From positions 1-64,000 of the IMG/VR virus record IMGVR_UViG_3300042317_001798: a stretch of DNA of 64,000 bases, one strand, 5' to 3'. Made by a program: the position numbers and the translations under genes. Under the pieces are notes generated by a model. The model ran no database searches and was not told the DNA's origin. It worked only from the letters and a program-made list of their open reading frames with translations. The DNA comes from a virus. Of this stretch, positions 15,643 to 25,821 are shown piece by piece; positions within the stretch are counted from its first letter, which is position 1; every line of letters starts with the position of its first letter.

Positions 15643-18600
15643 ATGGCCGACGAGACAGTCAATATAAAAATAAAGATTGATGCGAAGACTCGTGAACTTC
15701 GCAAGGTCATGGCTGAGCTTGGCGCGCTCAAGAAGATGGAGCGCCGTTTTGCTAGCGGTAGAACCATTGAAAACTACGCCCAATCCACCACCCGAAGTAT
15801 TTCAGGTATGGCGTCAAAGTGGAAACGCAGTTTCGATGAAATAGATGCTGCTACCAAGATGACTGGAAAGTTTCTTGGTGGCTTCTTGAAGCTCGCCATT
15901 AAGAGCGTAATTATAGAAATGGCGCTACTTTCAGCAACAATGATTGGAGTTCACGCACTCTTCAAGGCTGGTCAATTCTTGGTCAAGGCGTACCAAGGAG
16001 CTATGCAGTTTTTAGCTGGTGGGGCTGCCGCAGCTGCGATGGCAATAGGAACAGTTGCTGCAGCAATACGTGAGCAGCAGGCAGCAATGTTTGCATATAG
16101 AGGAAAGGGAGCAAAAGAGTTCGGTTCATCCATGAATCAAACGAGAATGGCAATGCGAAACCTTCAATCAGATGTTTCGCTTGCAGGACTTGGTGTCGAT
16201 TCGCTGAACAAGGCATTTGGCGTTATGTCTAAGACCATGAATATGGCGCAGATAAATGCGAGCAATAAAACAATCCGAGCTTTGATGGATTTTGGTTCAG
16301 CAGGACAGGACCCAGCAAAAGCTGTTGAACAAGTTGCCGCAGTAGTCGCTGCTCTCTCTGACCAGAAAAAGGGAATCGGCGAGGTAATGGCCGAAGCAAA
16401 AAAACTCGGTCCAGAAATGCAAAAAGCACTGAAAGATGCGAATATTAAAACGAAAGACCAGTTTAAAGAGCTTTTATTTTCTGGAAAGCTTGCTGAAAAA
16501 GGAGGTGTTGCTGGACAGTTTGAAGCAGTAAACAACACACTCATCGGACAACTTAAAGCATATTTCGGAGTAATCCGTAGCGAATTTGCAGACTTCGGCG
16601 ACCAGTTCCTTGAGCCAACCAAAAAAGCATTTGAAGAAGTATTTGGGATTATACGAAGAGACCTTGCTCGAGCAAGCGCAGCAATTGCCGGAGGTCCTGG
16701 ATTCGATTCATTTACCGGTGGTTTTGTAACGGCAATAGACAAGCTGTCCAACTGGATGGTCACGATGTTGCGGGAGTATTTACCAAAAGCACAAGGAATG
16801 TTTGAAAGAATGGGCAATTGGTTTTCTAACTTCCGCCGTGGTTGGAACTTGCTTCTCGATAAGCTACGACCTCTCATAGATGGCGCTAGAGTTTTGTACA
16901 AAGCGTGGGACCCAATCTGGGAAGCCATTAAGCGTGGCGCAGACAACCTTACTCTTTTCAGAGAATTGCTTATCAAGAATGAAGACAGTGTTGCCGAATT
17001 TGGGCAGCGCATAGGCGACTTGATTGACAGCTTGGCTAAATATTTCATGAACATGAAAAAAATGTTTGCTGACATGGCTCCTTTTATAAACGACCTTCTC
17101 GCCGGAGTAAAAATGATGTTCGACCTTTTGTCGAAAATGCAAACTCTCGGTGCTGGAAATGGTCTTGCGTCCGCCCTTGCGCCTCTATTTGGTTTTGCTA
17201 TAGCGGCACGAGGAATGAAGAGCGTTAAGGGCATGATGATGCCTGGCGTCGGCGCAATGAGTACCCAGCAAATGAACGTAACAGCAGGAACAGTAAATGT
17301 TGGAAGTGCTGCACTTACAGGACCAACTGGCCCTTCGGAAATGTCAAGACTCGCCAGCGGAGGAAGGGCTGCAGCTGTCAGTGGTTCGCCGGAAGCAAAA
17401 AAGGGTCTCGCCTCAGGACTGGCTACTGCTGGTATGGCATCGAAAGCTGGAGGTTCACCGAAAGAATTTCCAGGAGCTGGCTCCATTACTCCATCCACCG
17501 GATTCTTTCAGGCCCTTGGCATAGGGTATCGAGAGCCAACCAATAACGGGATGGCAGCAGCAACAGCCCGAAGGATTGAGGGATACGCACGGCGTCGCGA
17601 TGCTGCGCTCGGGTTTACAACTGGCCCTGGCATTGGTTCGCGAATTGGTGCATCAATCATGGCACGCACTAGGGACTATGCATCAGCAGCAGCAATGACC
17701 CCGGCAGAAAGGGGTGGTCTCAGCGCATCAGAATATGCCGCTGGCGGAGTTGGTGGTGGCGCTACATACGGAGAAGCAATGCGCAACTCAATGACGAGGG
17801 CCGGAGCGCATGTTCGTTATGGGGCACTTGCAGGAGCCGATAGGGCTCAACTATTTGCGCGAAGAGTTGGTACTGCTGCTTCACGCGGCATGGACTACAT
17901 GAGACAGGCTGCATATGACCCAAATCTAAAAAATGCTGACGGACAAACCGTGGGTGGATATGTAAACCTCCAGGAACAAAGAAATGCCATACGAGCAAAC
18001 CGAGATTCAGCAATCGATGCACGCGGCGGAAAATTTCTCGCAAGGCAAGCAGAAAATATACGTGCCATGCGACAGAATTTACGCTTAGAAAGAAACATGA
18101 CAAAATTCGGTGCAGCGCAGCAGAAATTCGGTAAGAGCTTCGGTGGTCGAATGGGTACTGCGATGGGGCTTGGAATGGCCAGCCAGTATGCGCCAGAAGA
18201 AATGCGTGGAGCAATGGCGCTCGGCGCAACCGTATCGCAGCTTGACCCGCGACTTGGTATCGCGGTAGCTGGTATAGGTGGCGCCATGACTGCTCGTGGC
18301 GGACTCAAAGGCGGCCTTGCTGGAGCAGCTGGCGGAGCAGCGCTCGGCGCGCAGTTCGGAGGAGCATACGGAGCACTGGCTGGTGCGGTAATCGGAGGAG
18401 TATTTGGCGTAATCAAAGGCAGCATAAATAAAGGTGCTTATGAAATGAAGCAAGCCAGAGAAGTAGCTCGTGAAAGTATCAGGCAAATATTTTCCGGCAT
18501 TGCAACTGCTGCTGGAACACAATTTGAAAGAAATAAAAGAACATACGAAGCTGGCGGCATGTTAAGCGGTGGCGGTGCGTTCGGCGATGTCGCCAAAGAT

Positions 18601-20355
18601 TTTGTTTCCAGGAGGATGCGTGCAGCCACGGGAATACTCGCAATCTCAAGAACACAAAAACAAAAGGATTTGTATGGGAAGGGTGGCGGTCAAAAAACAA
18701 TTGAAGAAGTCTTTCAGGAAGTATATGCAAATCAAGAGAAGCTAGGAATCAGCATTCCAAAAAGCAAATACGAAGAAATAATGGGCAAGGGCAAATCCGG
18801 CAGAGATAAGCGTGCATATGGGTTTTTGAATGAACTTGGTTTTTCAGGTGTACAAGACGATAATCCATTTTTTCCAGATGACTACAGCAGTATGGAAAAT
18901 GCAAGCATTGATGCAAAATTTCTTGCAAAAATGCAAGGATTTAAAGACATAGACAAGCAGGGCGACCTGCGCATGCAGTACCTTACAAAAATCACTGGAA
19001 AAAGCGGTGCGGAATTAGAAATTCTTGCAAAAAATCTTGGTGTAAACATATACGACCCGACGGTTAAATTCAATGAATTGTTAAAAGCGCTTGGCGAGAA
19101 TGTTGTGAAAACAGCGCAAGAACTCAAAAATGCATTTGTTGATTTGTTCCTTGCAGCTGGAGATATATTTAGAAAACGTCGTGAAGGAAGAGAGTCCATA
19201 CTTGCAATAAATTCTTCATCTCGAGGCCTTCGAGACACGCTTGTTTCAGGAGGCTTGAGTGATACAGAAAAAACTGTTGCCGTAGAAGGTTATTTTGAAA
19301 ATTATTTCCAGCAGATATTGGCCTCAACCGGTGGAGACCCTGTCGAAGCTTATCTTGCCACAGTTGGTTCATTTGGTACAGAAGGACAGGGCGTATATGC
19401 GCCTGGTCAGGTATTCGAGGGACAATATGGGGCCATTAATCCAAGCTACCAAACTGGAATACAAGAAGTTAAAAAAGGAATAGGAAATCAATACGGTGGT
19501 CAATTGCAGGCCATGCTTGGAGAATTAGGTTTTAACACTGACGCAAATATGGCTTCTCGACTAATCAGCGGTTTGAGCGACCAGGATATGACGAAGTTCT
19601 TGAATCTAACAAATAGGGGTGCGCTATTTACTGGAGATAAAGGCGACTATACAGACGAGGACATAAGAAACATTCTATCGACGGTTGGTCTTGGTGGACT
19701 AGCGCTTGAACGGACACCAGAAGAAGCACTTAATGAAATTGCCAACAAGACTGCCGACTTAGCTACGGCATCAGAAGGACTGAAGTCCGCAGTTGAAGAA
19801 TTCAATGGATACCTAGATGGATTCTTTGAAAACATGCAGGATAAACCAGAGTGGTGGTCAAAGTCTGCAATGGCTGAAATTATGAACCAGGACACCACAA
19901 CTCCGCGTGGTGATACAACTTCAAGCAGGCTTTCGCAGACAATGGCCCGTCACGCAGCAATGGACAGCCAACTAACTGGCAAACGAAACGTAACATCCGC
20001 CTACAGAACAGTCGGACTTGGCTCAATCAATTCAGACCATGTAACCGGAAGAGCGTATGACCTTACTGGCCAAAACCTTGGCGCATACTCGCGTCTTGTT
20101 CACGAAAACGGCGGGTTTGCAGAGTTCCACGGAACGCAAGCAAATCGACACCTACATGTAGTCCCAGCTAGAGCTGGAGACACTTCATCTCCCATGGCGC
20201 CTATGGGGATGTCAACAATGACAGCAGGTAGTGGTGGAAGCACAAACTACTTCAACATCGAGATTAATGGAGCAACGCAGTCACCAGAGGCAATCGCAAA
20301 CATGGTGATGGCAAAGATTGCTGAAAAAGAAAGAAACGCCAGGGAGCGTAGCTAA
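15643..20355 (+). CDS. Tape measure protein with C-terminal M15 peptidase domain
   Basis: A 1570-aa tape measure that sets tail length. It has an N-terminal helical region, hydrophobic Ala/Gly segments near residues 110-145, long helices and glycine-zipper stretches near residues 890-930 (GAALGAQFGGAYGALAGAVIGG). The last 150 residues contain an M15 (VanY/D-Ala-D-Ala carboxypeptidase-type) domain: SDHVTGRAYD with His1466 and Asp1473, and NRHLHVVP with His1505. This would cut host peptidoglycan during injection. At about 0.15 nm per residue it predicts a tail near 230 nm. Confidence 0.95.
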   Translation: MADETVNIKIKIDAKTRELRKVMAELGALKKMERRFASGRTIENYAQSTTRSISGMASKWKRSFDEIDAATKMTGKFLGGFLKLAIKSVIIEMALLSATMIGVHALFKAGQFLVKAYQGAMQFLAGGAAAAAMAIGTVAAAIREQQAAMFAYRGKGAKEFGSSMNQTRMAMRNLQSDVSLAGLGVDSLNKAFGVMSKTMNMAQINASNKTIRALMDFGSAGQDPAKAVEQVAAVVAALSDQKKGIGEVMAEAKKLGPEMQKALKDANIKTKDQFKELLFSGKLAEKGGVAGQFEAVNNTLIGQLKAYFGVIRSEFADFGDQFLEPTKKAFEEVFGIIRRDLARASAAIAGGPGFDSFTGGFVTAIDKLSNWMVTMLREYLPKAQGMFERMGNWFSNFRRGWNLLLDKLRPLIDGARVLYKAWDPIWEAIKRGADNLTLFRELLIKNEDSVAEFGQRIGDLIDSLAKYFMNMKKMFADMAPFINDLLAGVKMMFDLLSKMQTLGAGNGLASALAPLFGFAIAARGMKSVKGMMMPGVGAMSTQQMNVTAGTVNVGSAALTGPTGPSEMSRLASGGRAAAVSGSPEAKKGLASGLATAGMASKAGGSPKEFPGAGSITPSTGFFQALGIGYREPTNNGMAAATARRIEGYARRRDAALGFTTGPGIGSRIGASIMARTRDYASAAAMTPAERGGLSASEYAAGGVGGGATYGEAMRNSMTRAGAHVRYGALAGADRAQLFARRVGTAASRGMDYMRQAAYDPNLKNADGQTVGGYVNLQEQRNAIRANRDSAIDARGGKFLARQAENIRAMRQNLRLERNMTKFGAAQQKFGKSFGGRMGTAMGLGMASQYAPEEMRGAMALGATVSQLDPRLGIAVAGIGGAMTARGGLKGGLAGAAGGAALGAQFGGAYGALAGAVIGGVFGVIKGSINKGAYEMKQAREVARESIRQIFSGIATAAGTQFERNKRTYEAGGMLSGGGAFGDVAKDFVSRRMRAATGILAISRTQKQKDLYGKGGGQKTIEEVFQEVYANQEKLGISIPKSKYEEIMGKGKSGRDKRAYGFLNELGFSGVQDDNPFFPDDYSSMENASIDAKFLAKMQGFKDIDKQGDLRMQYLTKITGKSGAELEILAKNLGVNIYDPTVKFNELLKALGENVVKTAQELKNAFVDLFLAAGDIFRKRREGRESILAINSSSRGLRDTLVSGGLSDTEKTVAVEGYFENYFQQILASTGGDPVEAYLATVGSFGTEGQGVYAPGQVFEGQYGAINPSYQTGIQEVKKGIGNQYGGQLQAMLGELGFNTDANMASRLISGLSDQDMTKFLNLTNRGALFTGDKGDYTDEDIRNILSTVGLGGLALERTPEEALNEIANKTADLATASEGLKSAVEEFNGYLDGFFENMQDKPEWWSKSAMAEIMNQDTTTPRGDTTSSRLSQTMARHAAMDSQLTGKRNVTSAYRTVGLGSINSDHVTGRAYDLTGQNLGAYSRLVHENGGFAEFHGTQANRHLHVVPARAGDTSSPMAPMGMSTMTAGSGGSTNYFNIEINGATQSPEAIANMVMAKIAEKERNARERS

Positions 20356-21890
20356 TGGCCTCAACCGGAACAATCAGACTCTTTACTATTGGGTATACGG
20401 CTTCAGATTCGTTAAGCCTATTTAAGAACTACCCACTTAAAAGAAAGTATATTCAAGTCGAAAATACGTCAACACCTGTTTTCCCGGAATCGTATTCTCT
20501 CGTGTCTGCGCAAAAATACTGGTTTCCATTTGCTGAAGTAACACCATCTGACGAAGAATACATAACATATACAAACGGGGATGAATATACATTTAGTGAA
20601 CCAGACTTTCAACGGACCCCAGAGAATTCAGCAAATCCGAATAAGAATAAAGTAAATGACTATTCTGTCGGAGCAAGAATAGTTTTTGGAAACGAAGTCT
20701 ACGAGGCAGTAAATTACAAATTCAACTGGTCAGACACTGAGTTTGACTATTCAAAAAATCCATATCTTTCTGATTCCATTTATAAATGGAAAAAACTCAG
20801 CGACTCATCTAACACTTGGATACAGTATTGGTATCATCCACAGTTAAAAAGATTCTTCCCATTGGCCAACACAAACGCGCTTCAGTCATTGCCGGACGTT
20901 GGGGACTTTGACGCATCAAAATGGTCATCTTTTATAGGTGACTCAGCAGACTTGAATTTGACGAATTTTACTAATTCGCAGATAAAAGAACTCGTGTCTG
21001 GTGGGCTATCTCTTCTTGCAGCTAAAACGATAGTACTTGATGCTGATACACGAATTTCTAAAATATATAGCGGAACGATTGCCATGGATACGTTGCGCAA
21101 AACCGGAGCAATACAGAACTACGAAAATGGATTAAGCACAAGTGGAACAACGGTTGTGGTATCTAAATCAACCGGTGGCTCAGAAGGGGAGGGTGGTGAC
21201 TACTCATACTCCCTAGACCAGCCCCAGATGGTGCAGTTTTACAATAATCCAGATGGTTCAACAGCCCCAAGACCAGCACGTTTTGTTTTCGATTATCGCC
21301 CAAATAACGTTTCATATTCAAACATTGGCGCTGAATGGACCGAGATTCCGCGAGTAAATAATACGCCTTTTGTTGACTTCAAGAACTTCAAACTAATGAA
21401 GATTAGTTTCGAATTTTTGGTTGGCGACAACAACAACATCTTCACCTCATGTGACGAAAAATTACGTGAACTTCGTACTATGGCCATGCGGCCAGAACCT
21501 GTCATATTTTTAGGTTTTGACTCAATGTTCACCGAGCAACTCACCTACCCAACTTGGACCGGTGGAAGTGGAATCGTTTTTGCAATTGTCGATATGTCAA
21601 TTACTTCTGTTCAGCGAACAAGGTCAAGTAATGATTCTGTATTTAGCCAGACACCAACAGGTGAAATAAACAGAGCAACAGTAAATATGTCAATTTTAGA
21701 ATTGCCTCTAGAAACGCCGCTTATAGCAGTACTTCCAAAAATTACTCCAAGTACTTCAACTCCCGGAGGAACAACCAACAATCCAGATGACTTATGCACT
21801 CAGATATTCACTAAAAATCCAGGAATACCAGCGAATATTCGCGCAAAAATGCTGTCTACTGCTGGATGCCCTGGAATCCCAACTAAATAA
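20355..21890 (+). CDS. Tail/baseplate protein upstream of the hub
   Basis: A 511-aa protein in the slot where contractile phages encode the LysM/XkdP-like tube-initiator or hub-binding protein. The N-terminal two thirds are aromatic and unfamiliar. Residues 300-445 (RPARFVFDYRPNNVSYSN, FKNFKLMKISFEFLVGD, LRELRTMAMRPEPVIFLGF) have the β-pattern of tube-like domains in baseplate-attached proteins. No clear LysM motif is visible. TAATG joins it to the tape measure gene. Confidence 0.65.
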   Translation: MASTGTIRLFTIGYTASDSLSLFKNYPLKRKYIQVENTSTPVFPESYSLVSAQKYWFPFAEVTPSDEEYITYTNGDEYTFSEPDFQRTPENSANPNKNKVNDYSVGARIVFGNEVYEAVNYKFNWSDTEFDYSKNPYLSDSIYKWKKLSDSSNTWIQYWYHPQLKRFFPLANTNALQSLPDVGDFDASKWSSFIGDSADLNLTNFTNSQIKELVSGGLSLLAAKTIVLDADTRISKIYSGTIAMDTLRKTGAIQNYENGLSTSGTTVVVSKSTGGSEGEGGDYSYSLDQPQMVQFYNNPDGSTAPRPARFVFDYRPNNVSYSNIGAEWTEIPRVNNTPFVDFKNFKLMKISFEFLVGDNNNIFTSCDEKLRELRTMAMRPEPVIFLGFDSMFTEQLTYPTWTGGSGIVFAIVDMSITSVQRTRSSNDSVFSQTPTGEINRATVNMSILELPLETPLIAVLPKITPSTSTPGGTTNNPDDLCTQIFTKNPGIPANIRAKMLSTAGCPGIPTK

Positions 21891-21899
21891 TGAGAACGA

Positions 21900-23639
21900 A
21901 TGGCTGCTGACCTAACAACATTTGCTGGATGGCGCTACTCCCGTCAGTATAGGGGGCCATACCAGGGGAAGATTCTTATTGCCGACCTGTCAAACACGTC
22001 ATCAAATGGTTATGCGGACATTTCAAAACTTGTTACAAGTGTGAATGTTAGCTATTCGATGGATATGGCCTCTCAGTTGAGCTTTGAGCTGGTGGACCCA
22101 GAGCTACGCATGTCAGGACAAAATTTTTTCACTCTGGGCAGGGACATAATATATGAAACGCAAACACTTGGACGCATAGATGACGGGTCGGGAAGTGCTG
22201 CGCTCGTTAAACAGTTGTTTGAGATTTCCAAGGTGACAGTATCCCAGGGCCCTGGCAGTAGTCCTACTTTTAGTATTGATTGCTACTCCAAGGCGATACA
22301 GCAAATGAAGAGAGATAAACGACCCGACACAATCAAAGGGCAAGGAACGGATTTCGTTAGGCGTGCAGCTGCAAAATACGGTTTAAAGTTTTACGGACAA
22401 GAAACAACAAAGAAGCAAAATATAACAAAAGCTTCTGGAGAAAAACAAGCAGAATCATTGTGGGATGTAATTACCCGTCTTGCTGGAGATGCAAAATTTG
22501 TTTGTTTTGAAACTGATGGATATTTAATATTTGCATCAGAACAATTTCTTCTTCATAAATGGGGCACCAACGCAAGACAGGTACCGAAGTTTACTGTTGA
22601 CAAAACAACTGGCCAAAAGAAACAAACTGGTAAAAAAACGCAACGATGGATACCCCTTCAGTATCCTAATCAAAGTACGCCTCAATTTCAGTATCTTGGT
22701 ACACCAGGGTATTTTAAGTTGACACAATACCCAAGCATCACGAAGTCTGACAATGACCCGTATGCCGCAGATGGCTCCTGTGTTGTTGAGAGAACCAACG
22801 GAACGCAGATTCGACCAGGCATGACGGCGTATGTTGGCAACGTTCCGAACATGTCGGGTTTTTATATAATCGAATCTGTTTCATTTGACGAGATGTCTTC
22901 AGAGCCAGTAAGCGTCTCTTTTAGAACGCCGCAGCGTGATGAAGAAAAGAATAAACCAAAACTTCTGCCAATTGGCGTCACGTATCAACAAACATACGTT
23001 CCGTTTGCTGGGACACAGACCACTCCAGTAACTGTGGTCCAATCTGCAAAAAACGCAACAGGGAAAAAGATTACTTCAGAATCACTGGATGCACGCTTAC
23101 TCCCGATACCTGACCAATCAAACCAATTGCGTTACCCAAGAATGCAGTATGCAAACCTGACCATTACCTACCCAATGCTCAAGGGGGCAATAGCACAAGG
23201 CGGAGCAGGCCAAGCAAGCACAAATGATGCCGATTCAGTTCTATATACAGGCAACATAAATCTTTTCTCGCGTCCAGTTCTTCCATCAGGGTCTGATGCT
23301 CTGACAATATTTTCAATTACATACGAGTTTGAATTCGGAAGTGAATGGAGGGCAGTATTGCTCCCGGCCATATATACACAGGGTGGCGTGGCCGTACTAA
23401 AGAGCAGCGCAGAAGTAATAGCTAAATATAACGCTGACGGGGGATATCTTGGAACAGCAAAATACCTTGCTGTTGTTCGTGGTGAAACTAAGCAAAAAGC
23501 TATCTTGAATGCTCGTGATTATGCATATTTACTATCCAAACAGCAGTCTCTGATACTAGATAAGCGTTTTCCTGAATACTCTGGGTCACGTGGTTCTATT
23601 CCAAATACGGCAGGCGATTCGACATCGCTATGGGTCTAG
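21900..23639 (+). CDS. Baseplate hub protein (gpD/XkdQ/gp27-like)
   Basis: A 579-aa protein with the hub fold of late control gene D / XkdQ proteins. It has an early β-barrel (ISKLVTSVNVSYSMDMASQLSFELVDP), an SIDCYSKAIQQMKRD and VRRAAAKYGLKF block, then LWDVITRLAGDAKFVCFETDGYL, which is the second tube-like domain. It probably forms the trimer that seats the spike. A C-terminal extension (after residue 360) is not part of the core family. Confidence 0.82.
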   Translation: MAADLTTFAGWRYSRQYRGPYQGKILIADLSNTSSNGYADISKLVTSVNVSYSMDMASQLSFELVDPELRMSGQNFFTLGRDIIYETQTLGRIDDGSGSAALVKQLFEISKVTVSQGPGSSPTFSIDCYSKAIQQMKRDKRPDTIKGQGTDFVRRAAAKYGLKFYGQETTKKQNITKASGEKQAESLWDVITRLAGDAKFVCFETDGYLIFASEQFLLHKWGTNARQVPKFTVDKTTGQKKQTGKKTQRWIPLQYPNQSTPQFQYLGTPGYFKLTQYPSITKSDNDPYAADGSCVVERTNGTQIRPGMTAYVGNVPNMSGFYIIESVSFDEMSSEPVSVSFRTPQRDEEKNKPKLLPIGVTYQQTYVPFAGTQTTPVTVVQSAKNATGKKITSESLDARLLPIPDQSNQLRYPRMQYANLTITYPMLKGAIAQGGAGQASTNDADSVLYTGNINLFSRPVLPSGSDALTIFSITYEFEFGSEWRAVLLPAIYTQGGVAVLKSSAEVIAKYNADGGYLGTAKYLAVVRGETKQKAILNARDYAYLLSKQQSLILDKRFPEYSGSRGSIPNTAGDSTSLWV

Positions 23640-23650
23640 GAGGATAAGCA

Positions 23651-24031
23651 ATGGCTCGTAATAGACCGGACATCGTTGATAATCAAAAAGCATCATCGCA
23701 CCCGCTTAAGGCTGGTCGGATATTCACAGCAAATGTAACGGCAGTCAATAGTTCTGGGCAAATTAGTGTTTCCATTCCTGCTATTGGTTCAACATACGGT
23801 CCGATTACTCCAATTGGAACAACAACTCTTAACAAATACTCAGTTGGAGATGTAGTGAAATGTTCATTCACGGATGAGTTCTTTAATGAAATAATGGTTT
23901 ATGGGTCTGCAAAAATAAAAGCCGACGTTTATGCCTCAAAAGTTCTTTTTGAGCAATTGCAGGCAACCGTTAGCGCTCTTCAGACGCAAGTGGCAAATCT
24001 TCAAAGTCAACTTAATTCGCATAGTCATTAG
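23651..24031 (+). CDS. Baseplate spike / OB-fold protein
   Basis: A 126-aa protein directly after the hub. Residues 20-85 read as an OB-fold (AGRIFTANVTAVNSSGQISV, YSVGDVVKCSFTDEFFNEIMVYG) as in gp5/gpV-type spikes. Residues 95-122 form a coiled coil with leucine/valine heptads. The protein ends in SHSH; a terminal HxH could bind metal at a trimeric tip. TAGGAGG supplies the ribosome site. Confidence 0.75.
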   Translation: MARNRPDIVDNQKASSHPLKAGRIFTANVTAVNSSGQISVSIPAIGSTYGPITPIGTTTLNKYSVGDVVKCSFTDEFFNEIMVYGSAKIKADVYASKVLFEQLQATVSALQTQVANLQSQLNSHSH

Positions 24032-24042
24032 GAGGTGAAAAG

Positions 24043-24348
24043 ATGGACATGATTCAATTCCCGGTTCAATTTGATTCGACTGGTTTTAAAAAGCTAAGAG
24101 ACGGAACAACTGACTATTATGCACAATTGCTTTCAATTATTATTCTTACAGAACCAATGACCCATCCATTCACTCCAGCTTTTGGTGCTAACGACCCTGC
24201 GTTTAGGACTGTAGATAAAGGGCTATTTGTTTTAAATGCGTCGAGGTATGTTCCAGAAATAAGAATAACCAATTTATCAACAACATCAAACGAAGGAAAC
24301 ACTGGTAAAACCAAAGTTTCTTTCGCTTTTGAAATACAAAGCTCGTAG
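24043..24348 (+). CDS. gp25-like baseplate wedge protein
   Basis: A 101-aa protein matching the GPW/gp25 family, which initiates sheath assembly at the baseplate. The fold's landmarks are the ATG-proximal IQFPVQFDSTGF, YYAQLLSIIILTEPMTHPFTPAFGANDPAF and RYVPEIRITNL segments. AGGAGGTGA gives a near-perfect ribosome site. Its end overlaps upstream reading of the next gene but not its likely ATG. Confidence 0.85.
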   Translation: MDMIQFPVQFDSTGFKKLRDGTTDYYAQLLSIIILTEPMTHPFTPAFGANDPAFRTVDKGLFVLNASRYVPEIRITNLSTTSNEGNTGKTKVSFAFEIQSS

Positions 24349-24355
24349 GTTTAAA

Positions 24356-25819
24356 ATGCCAGCAGATTTTTCAGAATACGTCAACCTCACAATTTTTGAC
24401 AAGGAACCAGGCGACATTTATCGCGACTCGATTGAGTTGGCTCGACTCAGCTTGCCTGAATTCAATCTCCGTACTGGTTCTCCAGAAGACGCGATTTTTC
24501 AGGCAATGGCATATGTAAGTGCGTTGAATATTGCTGCAATAAACAGACTTCCAAATAGGCTTATGGCAGGAATTGTGGGAATGCTCGGATTTATTCGCCA
24601 GGAGGCTATTCCAGCAGAGATTGATGTCACCATCACGCTCAACACATATGATGGCGGAACAATACCTGCTGGAACGGTTTTCAGCTTTGAAGCGTTGTTT
24701 GAAGATGAATTACAGGAATTTCCATTTCAGACAACATCTGCACTGGAACTGGAACCGACTGATTTGGAGATATCTGTAGATTATCCGAGCGCATCAGCAA
24801 CCATTGTGTGTTTAACGCCAGGAATTATTCCACCAATAGATGATGGAGCTCAGTTAAAAATACTTTCTTCTGGAACACAAATCCAAACAGTAACGGTTAG
24901 AACGCCTTCAAATTTTGCAAATGGAATTAACTCAGACTCAGATACAGACTACCTATCACGAGCTACAACTTATTTGCGTTCTCTTACTTCGTCCCTCACA
25001 AGAGCAACACAAGTCGACTCATATGTTCTTTCTGAATACCCAGACGTTATAAGTCGTGTCAAAACATATGACTTGACTAATGGCGATGATACAAGCGGCG
25101 ACATAACTGTAAAAAGACAAGCCGGAGTCATAAAAACATTCTTGGATAATAACCTGGCAACAATTCAGACAGCAGCACCACACCTATTCATAACTGGTGA
25201 CACAATTGAATTAGAGGTTTTTGACCCTTCGGTAAGTGCAACATTTAATGGCTTGCATGAAATAACTGCTACCGGTTCAGATACGGTTAATTTCGTCAAA
25301 GTAGCAACAAACTCAGCAAGCACCACAGTTACTGCTTCTGCTTACGCTGGTCAGGATGTGTCTGGTTTCGTAACTGTTTTTGGATATGGCCTAAACACTT
25401 ATTTAACATCAATTGAAAAAACAAACGTTGTTGCTGACATTCGCGCAAAATCAGTTGCTGGATTAACTTTTGAAATGTTAGACCCAGAAATTTGCACATT
25501 AGAAATTTCTGGAGAAGTTGTGATAAGTGAATCGTATGATGCTGCATCCGTGGAGGGTGCCGTACTTAATGCGTTGGTCGACTTCATAAGTCCGGCAAAA
25601 TATCCATACACCCAAGATAGAGTGAGACAGACACAGCTAATATCACTTATAAGCAATGTCCCTGGTGTGGTTTTTGTTGAATCACTCACGCTCTCTCCAA
25701 CTGGTTCCGGTTGGTTGCCACAACTGGGCAACGACTTGCTATTTCATAAAAAAGGCTCATTGCCAATAATTGCAGTTGAAGACATTGACCTTACGTTTAC
25801 GGTATTGGAAATAAGTTAA
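24356..25819 (+). CDS. Baseplate J-like wedge protein
   Basis: A 487-aa gpJ/gp6-like baseplate wedge subunit. Conserved features are FNLRTGSPEDAIFQAMAYVSA, the LGFIRQEAIPAEIDVTITL core, TIPAGTVF, a DTDYLSRATTYLRSLTSSLTRATQ block, and a C-terminal ALVDFISPAKYPYTQDRVRQTQLISLI helix pair. The ATG at 24356 (MPADFSEY) is preferred; the upstream TTG lies within the gp25-like gene. It bridges gp25-like subunits into the wedge ring. Confidence 0.88.
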   Translation: MPADFSEYVNLTIFDKEPGDIYRDSIELARLSLPEFNLRTGSPEDAIFQAMAYVSALNIAAINRLPNRLMAGIVGMLGFIRQEAIPAEIDVTITLNTYDGGTIPAGTVFSFEALFEDELQEFPFQTTSALELEPTDLEISVDYPSASATIVCLTPGIIPPIDDGAQLKILSSGTQIQTVTVRTPSNFANGINSDSDTDYLSRATTYLRSLTSSLTRATQVDSYVLSEYPDVISRVKTYDLTNGDDTSGDITVKRQAGVIKTFLDNNLATIQTAAPHLFITGDTIELEVFDPSVSATFNGLHEITATGSDTVNFVKVATNSASTTVTASAYAGQDVSGFVTVFGYGLNTYLTSIEKTNVVADIRAKSVAGLTFEMLDPEICTLEISGEVVISESYDAASVEGAVLNALVDFISPAKYPYTQDRVRQTQLISLISNVPGVVFVESLTLSPTGSGWLPQLGNDLLFHKKGSLPIIAVEDIDLTFTVLEIS

Positions 25820-25821
25820 CA

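Noticed and set aside
16164-17498. 444-aa minus-strand frame inside the tape measure
   Set aside because: It is antisense to a well-supported 1570-aa gene; its length reflects codon bias of the sense strand, and it shows no domain.
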